Positions 45,329 to 54,714 of a DNA stretch of 64,000 bases are shown here, in pieces. The stretch is from Pseudomonas sp. PA27(2017) (GTDB lineage: Bacteria > Pseudomonadota > Gammaproteobacteria > Pseudomonadales > Pseudomonadaceae). Under the pieces are notes generated by a model, which did no database searches, was not told the DNA's origin, and saw only the letters and a program-made list of their open reading frames with translations. Within the stretch, counting starts at the first letter, position 1. Each line of letters starts with the position of its first letter. The DNA lies in contig NZ_MSXW01000061.1 of assembly GCF_001945445.1 (NCBI RefSeq), forward strand, positions 503,346 to 567,345, read 5' to 3'. A program made the position numbers and the translations under genes.

Positions 45329-45434
45329 AGTGCGGCAATCCAGCGGCGCAGTGACGTTGATCGATGCCATCGGGTGGCGCGGCGGCCCATCTTGGTCAAG
45401 GCTGCAAGGACACCCTCTCGATAAAGGACTACGC

Positions 45435-46670
45435 ATGCCCATCCGACGCTCACCGATCACCGCCGCACTCGCGCTCTCGTTCCTGTCGTTTTCCGTCCTC
45501 GCTGCCGACCTGGCGCCCGAGGCGCTACTCAAGAAAGCCCAGGCCGAACAGAAGCCTTACCTGGCCACCGTCGAACAGCTGGTCAACGTCGATACCGGCA
45601 CCGGTCAGGAGCCGGGCCTTAAGACCGTCAGCGCCCTGCTGGTCGAACGACTCGAGGCGCTCGGCGCCGAGGTCAAGACCAGCCCGGCCAGCCCGTCTGC
45701 GGGCGACAACATCGTCGGTACGTTCAAGGGCACCGGCAGTAAATCCTTCCTGCTGATGGTTCACTACGACACCGTGTTCCTGCCGGGCACCGCCGCCAAA
45801 CGGCCGTTCAAGGTCGAGGGCGAGCGCGCCTATGGCCCCGGTGTGGCGGATGCCAAGGGTGGTGTGGCGATGATCCTGCACTCGCTGAAGCTCCTGCAGG
45901 ACGACAAGTTCGATGGCTTCGGTACGCTCACCGTGCTGTTCAACCCGGACGAGGAAACCGGCTCCGCCGGCTCGAAGACCATCATCGCCGAACTGGCCCG
46001 TAAGCATGACTACGTGTTCTCGTACGAGCCGCCAGACAAGGACGCCGTGACCGTCGCCACCAACGGCATCAACGGCGTGATGCTCGAGGTCAAGGGCAAG
46101 TCCTCCCATGCGGGCTCGGCGCCAGAGGCCGGGCGCAACGCCGCCATGGAACTGGCGCACCAGATGTTGCAGCTCAAGGACCTAGGCGATCCGGCCAAGG
46201 GCACCACGGTCAACTGGACGATGGTCAAGGCCGGTGAAAAGCGCAACATCATTCCCTCAAGTGCCTCGGCCGAGGCCGACATGCGCTACTCGGACCTGAG
46301 CGAGAGTGACCGCGTGCTGGCCGATGCGCAGCGCCTGGTGCAGAAAAAGCTGATCGACGATACCGAGGTCACGGTGCGTCTCGAGAAGGGGCGCCCGCCG
46401 CTGGCCAGGAATGCCGCGTCCGAGCGACTGGCCAAACAGGCCCAGGGGCTTTACGCCAGGATCGATCGCACCATCGAGCCGATCGCCATGCGCTTCGGCA
46501 CCGATGCCGGCTACGCCTACGTCCCAGGCAGCGACAAGCCGGCGGTGCTGGAGACCATGGGCGTGGTGGGCGCCGGCCTGCATGCCGATGACGAGTACAT
46601 CGAGCTGTCGAGCATCGCGCCGCGGCTCTACCTCACGGTGGCGTTGATTCGCCAGCTATCGGCGCAGTAG
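45435..46670 (+). CDS. Periplasmic glutamate carboxypeptidase (CPG2-like, M20)
   Basis: The 411-aa protein has a signal peptide (1-24, ending SVLAA). The M20 dizinc site is visible: LLMVHYDTVFLPG (His, Asp), YGPGVADAKGGVAM (bridging Asp), FNPDEETGSAGS (Glu pair), KSSHAGSAPE (dimerisation His) and GLHADDEYIE (His). Spacing and flanks follow carboxypeptidase G2, which cuts C-terminal glutamate from folates and peptides. AAGGA precedes ATG 45435. It follows argA but is separated by a hairpin, so its own promoter is likely. Substrate range is inferred. Confidence 0.9.
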   Translation: MPIRRSPITAALALSFLSFSVLAADLAPEALLKKAQAEQKPYLATVEQLVNVDTGTGQEPGLKTVSALLVERLEALGAEVKTSPASPSAGDNIVGTFKGTGSKSFLLMVHYDTVFLPGTAAKRPFKVEGERAYGPGVADAKGGVAMILHSLKLLQDDKFDGFGTLTVLFNPDEETGSAGSKTIIAELARKHDYVFSYEPPDKDAVTVATNGINGVMLEVKGKSSHAGSAPEAGRNAAMELAHQMLQLKDLGDPAKGTTVNWTMVKAGEKRNIIPSSASAEADMRYSDLSESDRVLADAQRLVQKKLIDDTEVTVRLEKGRPPLARNAASERLAKQAQGLYARIDRTIEPIAMRFGTDAGYAYVPGSDKPAVLETMGVVGAGLHADDEYIELSSIAPRLYLTVALIRQLSAQ

Positions 46671-46725
46671 CGTGGCGGCAGCGCGAGCCTGGCTCGCGCT
46701 GCATCTTGAGCCGTAGGGTCGGTAC

Positions 46726-46861
46726 GAAAAGTTTCCGAGCGAAGGTCAGGCGAGGCAAAAATCGGTGAGGCACGGACTGGGCTCGCGTTCGAGTTTACGA
46801 GCTGTAAATGAGCAGGCCGACGCGATTTTTAACGAAGCAACACCGAGCGCAGGTACTTTTC
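46726..46861 (-). repeat. Structured dispersed repeat, copy 3 (inverted)
   Basis: The stems are GAAAAGT/ACTTTTC (46726-46732, 46855-46861), AAAAATCG/CGATTTTT (46757-46764, 46823-46830) and TTTAC/GTAAA (46794-46798, 46804-46808). The block CCTGACCTTCGCTCG is present on the minus strand. It lies between the carboxypeptidase gene and trmA. A GCGCGAGCC/GGCTCGCGC hairpin (46681-46699) stands just before it. Confidence 0.85.
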
Positions 46862-46870
46862 CTGCAGAGC

Positions 46871-47965
46871 CTAGCGGCGCACCAGCAGCACGCCCGACTC
46901 CATGTGATGGGTATAGGGGAACTGGTCGAACAGCGCACAGCGCTCGATACGGTGGGTGTCGTGCAACTGGGCGATGTTCTGCGCCAGGGTTTCCGGGTTG
47001 CAGGAAATGTACAGGATGCGCTCGAAGCGGCGGGTCAGCTCGCAGGTGTCCGGGTCCATGCCGGCGCGCGGCGGGTCGACGAATACGCTGCCAAAGTCGT
47101 AACTCTTCAGGTCGACATCGGCCAGGCGACGGAACGGGCGCACATCATTGAGCGCTTCGGTCAGCTCCTCGGCGGACAGACGCACCAGGGTGACGTTGTC
47201 GATCTCGTTGTCGGCCAGGTTGGCCAGGGCGGCGTTGACCGAGGTCTTGCTGATCTCGGTGGCCAGCACCTTGCGCACGCGAGTGGCCAGCGGCAGGGTG
47301 AAGTTGCCGTTACCGCAATACAGCTCCAGCAGGTCGTCGTCGCGCTGGCCTAGTACGTCGTAGGCCCAACCGAGCATCTTCTGGCACACCTCGCCATTGG
47401 GCTGGGTGAAGGCGCCCTCCGGCTGGCGATAGCGGAAGCGGCGACCGGCGACCTGCAGCTCCTCTTCCACGTAAGGGCGGCCGACCACGATGCGCTTGCC
47501 CTTCGAGCGGCCGACCAGGCTCACCTGCAACTCCTCGGCGAGCAGCGTGGCGGCGGCTTCCCAGGCGTCATCGAGCGGACGGTGGTAGCACAGGGTAATC
47601 AGCGCATCGCCGGTTAGGGTAGTCAGGAACTCGACCTGGAACAGCTTGAAGCCCAGCGCCGGGCTGGCCTGCCAGGCGGCCTTGAGACGCGGCATCAGTT
47701 CGTTGATGCGCAGGCTGGCGATAGGGAAGTCTTCGAAAAAGATCGGGCTGTGTTTGTCGCCGGCCTCGAACATCGCGTAGTGACGGTTTTCGCTGCCGGC
47801 CTCGCGCCACAGGCGGAATTCGGTACGCAGGCGGTAGTACTCGCGCGGCGACTCGAACACCTCGGGCTCAGGCGCGGCGAACGGCGCGAGCAGTTCGACC
47901 AGGCGGGCCTTCTTCTCGGCGAGTTGGGCGTCGTAGGCGGCGGGGTCGAATGCGGGACGGCTCAT
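46871..47965 (-). CDS. trmA: tRNA (uracil-5-)-methyltransferase TrmA
   Basis: This 364-aa SAM-dependent enzyme makes ribothymidine at tRNA position 54. It has FRLWREAGSENRHYAMF and GAFTQPNGEVCQKMLGWAYDVLG in the N-terminal part, SAM motif DLLELYCGNGNFTLPLA, and the catalytic Cys in ILYISCNPETLAQNIAQL preceded by VDPPRAGMDP. No iron-sulfur/TRAM domain is present, which separates TrmA from RlmC/RlmD. Confidence 0.96.
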   Translation of the reverse strand: MSRPAFDPAAYDAQLAEKKARLVELLAPFAAPEPEVFESPREYYRLRTEFRLWREAGSENRHYAMFEAGDKHSPIFFEDFPIASLRINELMPRLKAAWQASPALGFKLFQVEFLTTLTGDALITLCYHRPLDDAWEAAATLLAEELQVSLVGRSKGKRIVVGRPYVEEELQVAGRRFRYRQPEGAFTQPNGEVCQKMLGWAYDVLGQRDDDLLELYCGNGNFTLPLATRVRKVLATEISKTSVNAALANLADNEIDNVTLVRLSAEELTEALNDVRPFRRLADVDLKSYDFGSVFVDPPRAGMDPDTCELTRRFERILYISCNPETLAQNIAQLHDTHRIERCALFDQFPYTHHMESGVLLVRR

Positions 47966-48096
47966 CGGTCACTCGTGCGGCAGGAAAACGGGGCGCTATT
48001 GTAGCGATTCCGCTGCCGGCGTGCCGGTGTCGTCGATCATTGGTGGGGCGGGGAGCGACCAAGAGGGGGCTGGTGCAGATTGATCGTCAACACGAC

Positions 48097-48191
48097 GTAG
48101 CCTGTGGTTGAGCGAAGCGATACCCAGGATTACCCATGGGCACACGCTGATCGAGGCCTACCCGGGTATCGCTTCGCTCAACCCGGGCTAC
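48097..48191. repeat. Inverted repeat pair (GTAGCC...GGCTAC type)
   Basis: GTAGCCTGTGGTTGAGCGAAGCGATACCC (48097-48125) and the near complement ending CAACCCGGGCTAC (48164-48191) form arms of about 28 bp with a 38-bp loop. GGTTGAGCGAAGCGATACCC is a common intergenic repeat of pseudomonads. It lies behind the purine permease gene and may end its mRNA. Confidence 0.75.
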
Positions 48192-48200
48192 CAAGAGCGT

Positions 48201-49490
48201 TTAGAACAACGCCAGCTTGATCACACAGAAAATGGCCAGCGCGACCAGCATGCCATTGAGTTCGCGGAACCGCCCGGCCAGGGTCTTGGCGGCGACCCAG
48301 GTGATGAAGCCGAAGGCGATGCCAGTGGCGATGGAGTAGGTCAGCGGCATGGCCAGGGCGGTGACCACCACTGGCGCGGCGACGGTGATGTCGCTCCACT
48401 CGATCTCGGCCATGCCCGAGGCCATCAGCACGGCCACGAACAGCAGCGCCGGGGCGGTGGCGAAGGCTGGAACGCTGCCGGCCAGCGGCGCGAAGAACAG
48501 CGCGAACAGGAACAATACGGCGACCACGATGGCGGTCAGGCCAGTGCGCCCGCCGGCGCTGACGCCTGCCGCCGACTCGATGTAGCTGGTGGTGGTGCTG
48601 GTGCCCAGCAGCGAGCCGCCCAATGCCGCGGTGCTGTCGGCGATCAGCGCACGGCCCATCTTCGGCAGGTGGCCGTCCTTGCGCATCAGGCCGGCTTTCT
48701 TGGCCACGGCGATCAGGGTGCCGGAGTTGTCGAACAGGTCGACGAACAGAAACGCGAAGATCACGCTGATCAGGCCCACATCCAGTGCGCCGGCGATATC
48801 CAGCTGCATGAAGGTCGGTGCCAGGGAAGGCGGCATCGACACCACGCCGCCGAACTCGCTAATCCCGAGCAGAATGCTCAGGCCGGTGACCACCAGGATG
48901 CTGATCAGCACGGCGCCGGTGATGCGCAGCGCCTCCATGCCGATGATCAGGAAGAAGCCAAGGATCGCCAGCAACGCGGCGGGCGAGCTCAGATCGCCGA
49001 GGCCGACCATGGTCGCCGGGTTGGCGGCGACGATGCCGGCGTTCTGCAGGGCGATCAGCGCCAGGAACAGGCCGATGCCGGCGGCGATCGCCGAGCGCAG
49101 CTCCAGCGGAATGCTGTTGATGATCCATTCGCGGATCTTGAAGATCGACAGCAGGAAGAACAGGCACGCCGACAGGAACACCGCACCCAGCGCGACCTGC
49201 CAGGTGTGGCCCATGCCCATCACCACGGTGTAGGTGAAGAAAGCGTTGAGGCCCATGCCCGGCGCCAGAGCGATCGGGTAATTGGCGATCAGGCCCATCA
49301 CTGCGGAACCGAAGGCGGCCGCCAGGCAGGTGGCGACGAATACCGCGCCCTTGTCCATGCCGGTTTCGCCGAGGATGCTCGGGTTCACGAACAGGATGTA
49401 GGCCATGGTCAGGAAGGTGGTGACCCCCGCGAGTATTTCGGTGCGCACATTGGTGTTGTGTGCGTTGAGTTGGAACAGTCTTTCCAGCAT
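48201..49490 (-). CDS. NCS2/AzgA-type purine permease
   Basis: The 429-aa inner-membrane transporter has 12-14 helices. The N-terminal MLERLFQLNAHNTNVRTEILAGVTTFLTMAYILFVNP and YPIALAPGMGLNAFFTYTVV are hallmarks of the AzgA-like branch (adenine/guanine/hypoxanthine:H+ symport). DLFDNSGTLIAVAKKAGLM and SLLGTSTTTSYIESAAGVSAGGRTGL carry the conserved substrate-site region. Start ATG 49490 has GGAG 6 nt upstream. Adenine versus guanine preference is not readable. Confidence 0.92.
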   Translation of the reverse strand: MLERLFQLNAHNTNVRTEILAGVTTFLTMAYILFVNPSILGETGMDKGAVFVATCLAAAFGSAVMGLIANYPIALAPGMGLNAFFTYTVVMGMGHTWQVALGAVFLSACLFFLLSIFKIREWIINSIPLELRSAIAAGIGLFLALIALQNAGIVAANPATMVGLGDLSSPAALLAILGFFLIIGMEALRITGAVLISILVVTGLSILLGISEFGGVVSMPPSLAPTFMQLDIAGALDVGLISVIFAFLFVDLFDNSGTLIAVAKKAGLMRKDGHLPKMGRALIADSTAALGGSLLGTSTTTSYIESAAGVSAGGRTGLTAIVVAVLFLFALFFAPLAGSVPAFATAPALLFVAVLMASGMAEIEWSDITVAAPVVVTALAMPLTYSIATGIAFGFITWVAAKTLAGRFRELNGMLVALAIFCVIKLALF

Positions 49491-49748
49491 GCGGAGCTCC
49501 GATGGCAGCGAACGCGCGTTTGAAGTATGCAGAGCGCAAGCAAAGCACTTCACGTGCCATATCGCGTTGCCGATCCACGAAAGCGCGGCATCATAGCAGC
49601 CCGCCCCAGGCCTCGGCAGCCGTCTCTGTCGGCAAGTTGGCAAAGCGCGGGAAACCTCCTTTACCCAGGCTTGTCAGAGCGCTCTAATATCGCCCGCCCG
49701 GCGCATCACGCGCCGCTGGCCGGCACGCACAGGGAGGCTGCAACGCAC
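49491..49748. other. Divergent intergenic region, permease / hscC
   Basis: The region carries the promoters of both genes by necessity, but I see no unmistakable promoter boxes. A TTGTCAGAGCGCTCTAATAT stretch (49670-49689) looks like a promoter with -35 TTGTCA toward hscC and contains the palindrome AGAGCGCTCT. The in-frame extension of hscC through here lacks a ribosome binding site. Confidence 0.35.
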
Positions 49749-51440
49749 ATGATCATCGGCATCGACCTCGGCACTACCAACAGTCTGGTATCGGTATGGG
49801 ACGGCGAGGCGGCGCGGCTGGTGCCCAATGCCCTGGGCCGCCTGCTGACGCCCAGCGTGGTCGGCCTCGACGACCATGACCAACTGGTGGTCGGCGACAT
49901 CGCCCGCGAGCGCCTGCAGACCCACCCGCACCTTACCGCCGCCCTGTTCAAACGGCACATGGGCAGCGCCCAGAGCACCCGCCTGGGGTCGCGTTCATTT
50001 CGCCCGGAAGAACTGTCCGCGCTGGTGCTGCGCAGCCTCAAGGAGGACGTCGAGCGCGCCTACGGGCAGCCTGTCAGTGAGGCGGTGATCAGCGTGCCGG
50101 CGTATTTCAGCGACGCCCAGCGCAAGGCCACGCGCATCGCTGGCGAACTGGCGGGGCTGAAAGTCGAAAAGCTGATCAACGAACCCACCGCTGCAGCCCT
50201 GGCCTACGGCCTGCACCACAAGGGCGAGGCGACCTTTCTGGTCTTCGACCTGGGCGGCGGCACCTTCGACGTGTCGGTGCTGGAGCTGTTCGACGGCATC
50301 ATGGAAGTGCGCGCCAGTGCCGGCGACAACTTCCTCGGTGGCGAGGACTTCGATGATGTTCTGGTCGCCCACTTCCTCGCTGCCATGGGTGGCCAGGGCT
50401 TGCCCGATCACCAGCAGCCAGCGATTCATCAGCGCCTGCGCCGCGAGGCTCAGCGCGTGCGTCACGCCCTTGGGCAACAGCCCGAAGCGGTGTTTCAGCT
50501 GCGCGAAGAGGGTCGCGAATGGACGCTGCCGCTGAGCCAGGACAAGCTGCTGAGCATCAGCGAACCGCTGCTCGAACGCCTGCGCGCGCCCATCGAACGG
50601 GCCCTGCGCGATGCGCGCATCAAGGTCGCCGACCTCGACGAAGTGCTGCTGGTCGGCGGTACCACGCGCATGCCGCTGGTGCGCAAGCTGGTGGCCAGCC
50701 TGTTCGGGCGCTTCCCGGCCATGCACCTGAACCCCGACGAAGTGATCGCCCAGGGCGCCGCCATCCAGGCCGCGCTCAAGGCCCGCGATGCCACGCTCGA
50801 AGAAGTGGTGCTCACCGACGTCTGCCCCTACAGCCTGGGCGTGGAGATTTCCAAGCAGGTGGGCACCCAGCAGCAGAGCGGCCATTACCTGCCGATCATC
50901 GAGCGCAACTGCGTAGTGCCGGTCAGCCGGGTGCAGAGCGTGTATACCCTGCATGACGGGCAGAAGCAGGTCAGCGTGCGCATCTTCCAGGGCGAAAGCC
51001 GGCTGGTGGCCAACAACATCTTTCTCGGTGAGCTGGACGTGGCCGTGCCGGCGCGGCCCGCTGGCGAAGTCTCGCTGGACATCCGCTTCACCTACGACAT
51101 CAACGGCCTGCTCGAAGCCCAGGTGGACACGCCGCTGACCGGCGAAAGCCATCGTCTGGTGATCGAGAACAACCCCGGTGTGCTCAGCCCCGAGGAAATC
51201 GCCGAGCGCTTCGCCGCCCTGCAGGCGCTCAAGGTCCACCCGCGCGATCAGCAGGTCAACAGCGCCCTGATGGCGCGCATGGAGCGCTTGTATCAGGAGT
51301 GCCTGGGTGACCTGCGTGAGCACGTCGGGCAACTGGCCGCGCACTTCGCCAGCATTCTGGAGCGCCAGGACGAGCGGGAAATCCGCGAGGCCCGTGGTGA
51401 AGTGGCCGCGCGCCTGGATGCTATCGAACAAGGGTATTGA
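49749..51440 (+). CDS. hscC: Hsp70-family chaperone HscC
   Basis: This is a 563-aa short Hsp70. The nucleotide-binding domain (1-360) has GIDLGTTNSLVSVWDG, LINEPTAAALAYGLHHKG, FDLGGGTFDVSVLELF and VLLVGGTTRMPLVRKLV. The substrate domain is reduced and the C-terminal lid short, as in HscC (E. coli 556 aa) rather than DnaK (about 640). It is followed by two tandem J-like genes, its likely co-chaperones. Targets of HscC are poorly known. Start ATG 49749 begins exactly with the ATPase motif. Confidence 0.93.
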   Translation: MIIGIDLGTTNSLVSVWDGEAARLVPNALGRLLTPSVVGLDDHDQLVVGDIARERLQTHPHLTAALFKRHMGSAQSTRLGSRSFRPEELSALVLRSLKEDVERAYGQPVSEAVISVPAYFSDAQRKATRIAGELAGLKVEKLINEPTAAALAYGLHHKGEATFLVFDLGGGTFDVSVLELFDGIMEVRASAGDNFLGGEDFDDVLVAHFLAAMGGQGLPDHQQPAIHQRLRREAQRVRHALGQQPEAVFQLREEGREWTLPLSQDKLLSISEPLLERLRAPIERALRDARIKVADLDEVLLVGGTTRMPLVRKLVASLFGRFPAMHLNPDEVIAQGAAIQAALKARDATLEEVVLTDVCPYSLGVEISKQVGTQQQSGHYLPIIERNCVVPVSRVQSVYTLHDGQKQVSVRIFQGESRLVANNIFLGELDVAVPARPAGEVSLDIRFTYDINGLLEAQVDTPLTGESHRLVIENNPGVLSPEEIAERFAALQALKVHPRDQQVNSALMARMERLYQECLGDLREHVGQLAAHFASILERQDEREIREARGEVAARLDAIEQGY

Positions 51441-51445
51441 TCACC

Positions 51446-52969
51446 ATGAATGCCTGGACGCTGCTTGGCCTGGACGCCGACGCCGATACCCGCAGCATCA
51501 AGCGCCGCTATGCGCAGTTGCTCAAACAGCACCGCCCTGACGAGGACGCCGACGCCTTCCAGCGCCTGCGCGAAGCCTACGAGCAGGCCTTGGCCCATGC
51601 CGCCGCTCAGGATCGGTCGCGGGAGGACGGCACCGACCAATGGCAGGCGCTCGCGTCGGTAGTGCAGGACGAACCTGCTGTGGTGGCCGCCACCGAAGAG
51701 CCACCGCATGCGCGCATCGAACATTTACTGCAAGCCAGCGCATCACTGGATGCCGCCCTGCAGCAGGCCCGTGAGCAGGGGCTGGAAACCGATCTGCAGC
51801 GTCATCTGCTGGCCCGCTGCGCCACGCTTGACGAAGAGGGGCTGAACATCCTGCGCTGGGGCATGCAGCGCTTGCAGTGGCTCTCGCCCTGGCAAGCCGA
51901 CTACCTGCCGCGCAGCCACTCGGACGCCCTGGCCGAGCGCCTGTTGGCGCTGGAGCTGGAAACCCTGCAGCAGCGCTTGCAGGCCGGCGAGGAGCGCGCC
52001 GTCGTGGACGCCGCCACCGCTCTGCTGGCCAGCGACTGGCTGCAGTCGTTCGACCGCCGCCAGCAGTTGCAGGACGGCATGCTCTGGATGCTCGAGGTCA
52101 CCGATCACTGGTCGGGTGGGTTGTTCGAACGCCTGTGCCGGCTGTTCGGCTGGAACGAGGACACCGGTGAGCTGCCGTGCTCCGTCGAGCGCTGGAACTG
52201 GCTGTGCTGGCGCTGCGAGCGTCACGCCGTGGGCCAGCGCCTGTTGCAGCAGCTGAAACTGGACTGGCCGTTACGCACCGAGGAGCGCGCCGCCTGGCTG
52301 CTGCTCAAGTCCATGGGCGAGCGTGAGGCGCGGCAGCTGGTCGACCGCTTCGACGCTGAAGACTGGCAGGCCTGCGACGCGCTGGAGCACCTGCTCACCG
52401 AGCGCTACCCCGAGTTGCCGGAGCAGCTCGGCCTGCAGATCGACGAGGACTGGCGGCGCTGGCAACCGCGCCAGTGGACGGTGTCGGCCACCGTCTACGC
52501 CTGGCTCCTGCTGTTCATCGCCATGTTCGCTACCTCGCTGCAGGATGCGCAAATGTCGGTGTACCTGGAGCGTTCGGGCGGTTATCTCGGCCTGGGACTC
52601 AAGGACCTGCTGATCAGCGTCGGGGTGGTCGCCTGGATGGTGATGCTCGCGCGTGGCTGGAGTCGGCTGGCCCGTTACCTGACGCGCCTCGACGTGCCCT
52701 TGAGCCGGCTGCTGTTGCCCGCCGCCTGGCGTGACCGTGGCGCCGGCATGCTGGTGCTGCGCCACGGCCTGCCGGCTGCGTTCTTCGCGATGATCGTCGC
52801 TGCGTTCGCGCCGAATCTGGCTTCCGGCTGGGTCGCCTTCGGCATTGCCTGGGCGCTCGAGGTGCTGTTCCTCGGCCTGGTGGGTGGCCGTCGCTCGCCC
52901 TGGCCGCGCTGGTCGATGTGGCGCACCGGCGCCTTCAAGGTCGACTACAGCAAGAAGGCCGAGTGGTGA
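51446..52969 (+). CDS. Membrane-anchored J-like co-chaperone 1
   Basis: The 507-aa protein has an N-terminal J-like domain (1-50: MNAWTLLGLDADADTRSIKRRYAQLLKQHRPDEDADAFQRLREAYEQAL) in which the usual HPD reads H-R-P-D. A long helical middle (about 90-340) is followed by at least four membrane helices from about 345 (AWLLLFIAMFATSL, LLISVGVVAWMVMLA, AAFFAMIVAAFAP, ALEVLFLGLVG). It starts 5 bp behind hscC. It corresponds in position to the DjlB/DjlC partners of E. coli HscC. Confidence 0.85.
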   Translation: MNAWTLLGLDADADTRSIKRRYAQLLKQHRPDEDADAFQRLREAYEQALAHAAAQDRSREDGTDQWQALASVVQDEPAVVAATEEPPHARIEHLLQASASLDAALQQAREQGLETDLQRHLLARCATLDEEGLNILRWGMQRLQWLSPWQADYLPRSHSDALAERLLALELETLQQRLQAGEERAVVDAATALLASDWLQSFDRRQQLQDGMLWMLEVTDHWSGGLFERLCRLFGWNEDTGELPCSVERWNWLCWRCERHAVGQRLLQQLKLDWPLRTEERAAWLLLKSMGEREARQLVDRFDAEDWQACDALEHLLTERYPELPEQLGLQIDEDWRRWQPRQWTVSATVYAWLLLFIAMFATSLQDAQMSVYLERSGGYLGLGLKDLLISVGVVAWMVMLARGWSRLARYLTRLDVPLSRLLLPAAWRDRGAGMLVLRHGLPAAFFAMIVAAFAPNLASGWVAFGIAWALEVLFLGLVGGRRSPWPRWSMWRTGAFKVDYSKKAEW

Positions 52970-54711
52970 ACCCCTGGGAACTGCTCGGCCTGGACACCGA
53001 GGCCGATACCCGCACCATCAAGCGTCGCTACGCGCAGTTGCTCAAACAGACCCGCCCCGATGAGGATCCCGAAGCGTTCCAGCGGCTGCGTGAGGCCTAT
53101 GAGTGGGCGATGGATTGGGCTCAGCGTACCCAGAACGTGGACGAGCCACCTGTGGTTCACGAAAGCGCCACGCCACCGCCATTCGGCGACGGGCAACGTG
53201 CCTTCGCGCCGTTGACCGAAACCCAGTCGCGGGACAGCGATGAAAACGCCTGGATATGCAGCCTGCCGGACCGTTGTGCTTCGCTGGACGATGCCTTGTT
53301 CCAGGCACGCGAGGCTGGCCTGGAACAGGTTCTTGAGCTGGAGCTGCTGCGCCGCAGTCAGCTGCCTGGCGAGCAGGCCATCGAGATCGTGCGCTGGGCT
53401 ATGGCGCGTCTGGACTGGCTGACACCCTGGCAGGCCGATTATCTGTCGCCGCAGGTCATGGCCCAGTTGGCCGAGCGCCTGCTGGATTGCGAGTTGGCTA
53501 CCCTGCAGGCCGACTTCGGGCAGATGAGCGAAACCGAATTCATCACCCGAATCCGTGCGCTGGGCAGGCAGAAATGGCTGCGGCCGCTCGAACTCAGTCG
53601 CCGCCTTCAGCTAGCCGTGATGGCGTTGCTGGAGGCACGCGATGACTGGTCGCTATCGGCGCTCGAGTCGGCCACCGAGGTGTTTGGCTGGAGCGAGATG
53701 CTCGGCAACATGCCGTTCTCGGCAGATCGCTGGGCAGGGCTCTCCGAGCGTGCCTTCGAGTACAGCGTACTGCAGCGCCTGCGCGAGCAGCTGAATGTCG
53801 ACGTACCGGAGAGTCCCGAGCAGGCGGCCACCTGGTTCCTCCTCAAACCGCTGGAAGACGATGTGCGGCGGCGCATGGCCGAGCGATTTGGCGAGCCGGA
53901 ATGGCGGGCCTGTGAGCAACTGGATCAGCAATTGCGGAACAGCTCGACTCTGGCCCGCTCATTCGGTGGCTACCAAGAGGACTGGCGCGACTGGAAGACG
54001 CTGTCCTGGGGGCGGTGGGCGACGATCTACGTGTGGTTGCTGACAGCCGTGGTGTTGTTTGCCAGTCAGCTTTACCTCAGTGCCAACAAGCCTGAGCCAA
54101 CCCTGGCCCGCGACGGCATTGCCGCGCTGGCCGCCAGCGTACTGGTTAGTGCGCTTCTCAGCGTATTCCGGCGTGTCTGGGGCCGATTAGCCAAGTTGCT
54201 TGACGCCCAGGATCGCTGGCTGAGCAGGCGCCTGGTTCCTCTGGGGTTGGCCAGTGGGCGCCACGGGCTGTTGCTCATACGGCATCTGGCGCCGCTGGCC
54301 TTTCTCAGCCTGCTGGTCAGCGGTTGGGCTCGCCAGTTGCCTGGCTGGTGGGGCCCCGGGCTGGGCCTGGCCACGGCAGTCGGTGGCTGCTGGTTTCTGG
54401 CGCGTGTTACCCAAGGCGTGCCAGCCAACGCCTGGGTGCTGAGAATCGGTGGGCTGTTCAATCGGCATACCTGGGTGATGATGCTGGTGTGGCTGGCGCT
54501 GATCATTGGCGGCAGCATTCTGGGCGCCACCTTGGGGCCGAAGGGGCAGCGCGCCACGTCACCTGACTACAGCCATGGGTTAGAGAACCCCTGCGCTCAC
54601 CCCACCGATGCCGAGCAGCAACGGTTTTGCGACGAAGCTGCGCAAATGGTCAGGAAGGCGATGGGCGATTTCGAGCGGCAGCGATCCGGTGAATCAAAGC
54701 CTCAGGGCTGA
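52966..54711 (+). CDS. Membrane-anchored J-like co-chaperone 2
   Basis: The 581-aa protein is a paralogue of the preceding one: start MNPWELLGLDTEADTRTIKRRYAQLLKQTRPDEDPEAFQRLREAYEWAM (GTG codon; the HPD position is TRPD), a similar helical middle, and four or more membrane helices at about 350-530. It adds a C-terminal soluble tail with two Cys (NPCAHPTDAEQQRFCDEAAQ) that could form a disulfide if outside the cytoplasm. GTG 52966 overlaps the stop of the first J gene (GTGA), so the two are coupled. Confidence 0.83.
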   Translation: MNPWELLGLDTEADTRTIKRRYAQLLKQTRPDEDPEAFQRLREAYEWAMDWAQRTQNVDEPPVVHESATPPPFGDGQRAFAPLTETQSRDSDENAWICSLPDRCASLDDALFQAREAGLEQVLELELLRRSQLPGEQAIEIVRWAMARLDWLTPWQADYLSPQVMAQLAERLLDCELATLQADFGQMSETEFITRIRALGRQKWLRPLELSRRLQLAVMALLEARDDWSLSALESATEVFGWSEMLGNMPFSADRWAGLSERAFEYSVLQRLREQLNVDVPESPEQAATWFLLKPLEDDVRRRMAERFGEPEWRACEQLDQQLRNSSTLARSFGGYQEDWRDWKTLSWGRWATIYVWLLTAVVLFASQLYLSANKPEPTLARDGIAALAASVLVSALLSVFRRVWGRLAKLLDAQDRWLSRRLVPLGLASGRHGLLLIRHLAPLAFLSLLVSGWARQLPGWWGPGLGLATAVGGCWFLARVTQGVPANAWVLRIGGLFNRHTWVMMLVWLALIIGGSILGATLGPKGQRATSPDYSHGLENPCAHPTDAEQQRFCDEAAQMVRKAMGDFERQRSGESKPQG

Positions 54712-54714
54712 AGC

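Noticed and set aside
49995..51431. 478-codon antisense open frame over hscC
   Set aside because: Shadow frame; the HscC reading has all Hsp70 motifs.
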